A DNA stretch of 64,000 bases from Acinetobacter suaedae (GTDB lineage: Bacteria; Pseudomonadota; Gammaproteobacteria; Pseudomonadales; Moraxellaceae), in assembly GCF_008630915.1 (NCBI RefSeq), contig NZ_CP043909.1, positions 1,736,001 through 1,800,000 on the forward strand, written 5' to 3'. The position numbers and the translations under genes were made by a program. The stretch's first letter is position 1. Each line of letters opens with the position of its first letter. This document shows, piece after piece, positions 63,444-64,000 of the stretch. The notes beneath the pieces were generated by a model, which saw only the letters and a list, made by a program, of their open reading frames with translations, was not told the DNA's origin and searched no databases.

Positions 63444-64000
63444 TTATCGAACAATTCCACGCCTTGATTGCTCTAATGAGTCAATCAACAATTGAGCCTC
63501 TGAAACTGAGCCTAAAATCTCATTTCGAATTTGTTCAATTGCTTGTTCAGTCGTCAAGCCTGATTTATAAATCAGTTTATACGCTGTTCTTAAACCTTGA
63601 ATCGTCTCTCTCGACCAACCTTTACGTCGCATACCTTCGATATTCAAACCATGCGCATGTGCAGGATTGCCAGAAGCCAATACATAGGCTGGTACATCTT
63701 TAAGAATGAGCGCAGCCCCACCAATCATACTATACGAGTCGATTCGACAGAATTGATGCACACCAGCATTTCCACCAACAATCACGTGATTGCCTACATG
63801 TACATGTCCAGCAATACCAACGTTGTTAGCAAAAATATTATGATCGCCAATGATACAATCATGGGCAATGTGCGTATTGACCATAAATAGGTTATGGCTA
63901 CCAATTTTAGTCAGACCTTGATCTTGAACTGTACCACGGTGTAAGGTGCAATGCTCACGAATCGTGTTGTGATCCCCAATTTCTAACCAAGTTTCTTCGC
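63444..64000 (-). CDS. lpxA: UDP-N-acetylglucosamine acyltransferase (partial, 5' end outside)
   Basis: The frame is open to the window end, so about 185 residues of the C-terminal part are seen. Left-handed beta-helix hexapeptide repeats: IREHCTLHRGT, catalytic-region MVNTHIAHDCIIGDHN (His), GIAGHVHVGNHVIVGG, HQFCRIDSYSMIGG; C-terminal helical part LLIDSLEQSRRGIVR. First step of lipid A synthesis. The internal ATG at 63882-63884 is not the real start, since coding sequence with family matches continues upstream. Confidence 0.95.
   Translation of the reverse strand, partial: EETWLEIGDHNTIREHCTLHRGTVQDQGLTKIGSHNLFMVNTHIAHDCIIGDHNIFANNVGIAGHVHVGNHVIVGGNAGVHQFCRIDSYSMIGGAALILKDVPAYVLASGNPAHAHGLNIEGMRRKGWSRETIQGLRTAYKLIYKSGLTTEQAIEQIRNEILGSVSEAQLLIDSLEQSRRGIVR

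Noticed and set aside
63444..63884. Start of lpxA at the internal ATG
   Set aside because: Coding sequence with family motifs continues upstream to the window end; the ATG is an internal Met.
1..64000. CRISPR array, prophage or insertion sequence
   Set aside because: No regular spaced repeats, transposase, integrase or terminal inverted repeats were found by reading both strands.

Overview
The window is chromosomal DNA from a gamma-proteobacterium of the genus Acinetobacter. The evidence is low background GC; an AlkM/AlkR alkane hydroxylase pair; the HAD phosphatase-mannitol-1-phosphate dehydrogenase fusion typical of this genus; and a 12-gene NIS siderophore cluster in the order of the baumannoferrin (bfn) locus of A. 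baumannii. The species cannot be fixed from the sequence. I see no IS element, prophage, CRISPR array, rRNA or intact tRNA.

Layout. 1-1300: end of an operon with prmB and the 5' part of aroC. 1400-4975: copper module copR-copS-copC-copD with two CusR/CopR-type boxes. 4980-7765: VWA protein, MoxR ATPase, small membrane protein and YcgL. 7898-11520: rnd, recR, ybaB and metZ. 11714-13675: PhaC-like hydrolase and a beta-hydroxyacid dehydrogenase. 13676-14822: a segment with two small secreted proteins, a tRNA-like hairpin and, at its far end, a second copy of the dehydrogenase 3' end. 14823-20900: YARHG protein, HIT protein, a porin behind four PhoB-type repeats, a YidB-like protein, a DUF2797 protein and lpxB. 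21045-23820: a DUF3649-PepSY-DUF3325 trio convergent with two small secreted His- and Cys-rich proteins, one of them only 58 residues long. 24011-26110: TauE permease and aroG-type DAHP synthase. 26236-34321: DUF2946 protein, TonB receptor, and a cobalamin nucleotide-loop set (cobS, cobC, cobT, cobU) joined by a secreted histidine acid phosphatase and a 2H phosphoesterase. 34375-36507: mtlD. 36811-52035: the siderophore cluster, all on the minus strand, with three Fur-box regions. 52294-57535: ybaK, a small unknown gene, an ABC1/UbiB-type kinase and two acyl-CoA dehydrogenases. 57644-63392: SDR, about 1 kb of decayed sequence, gor, alkM and divergent alkR. 63444-64000: lpxA, cut by the window end.

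How the genes fit together. Metal handling dominates: copper sensing and resistance, hydroxamate siderophore synthesis, export and uptake, two parallel PepSY trios likely linked to ferric-siderophore reduction, and several small His/Cys-rich secreted proteins. Hydrocarbon use is supported by AlkM/AlkR and perhaps the acyl-CoA dehydrogenases and SDR. The cob genes cover only nucleotide-loop assembly, which points to corrinoid salvage rather than complete synthesis.

Most notable observations: four PhoB-type repeats before a general porin; a duplicated gene terminus that looks like a recombination scar; a sharp GC change inside the siderophore operon at the bfnF/bfnG junction; a RraA-like protein and a 2H phosphoesterase embedded in unrelated operons; and an easily missed 58-residue gene with three CC pairs. 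I found no system that I can defend as wholly undescribed.
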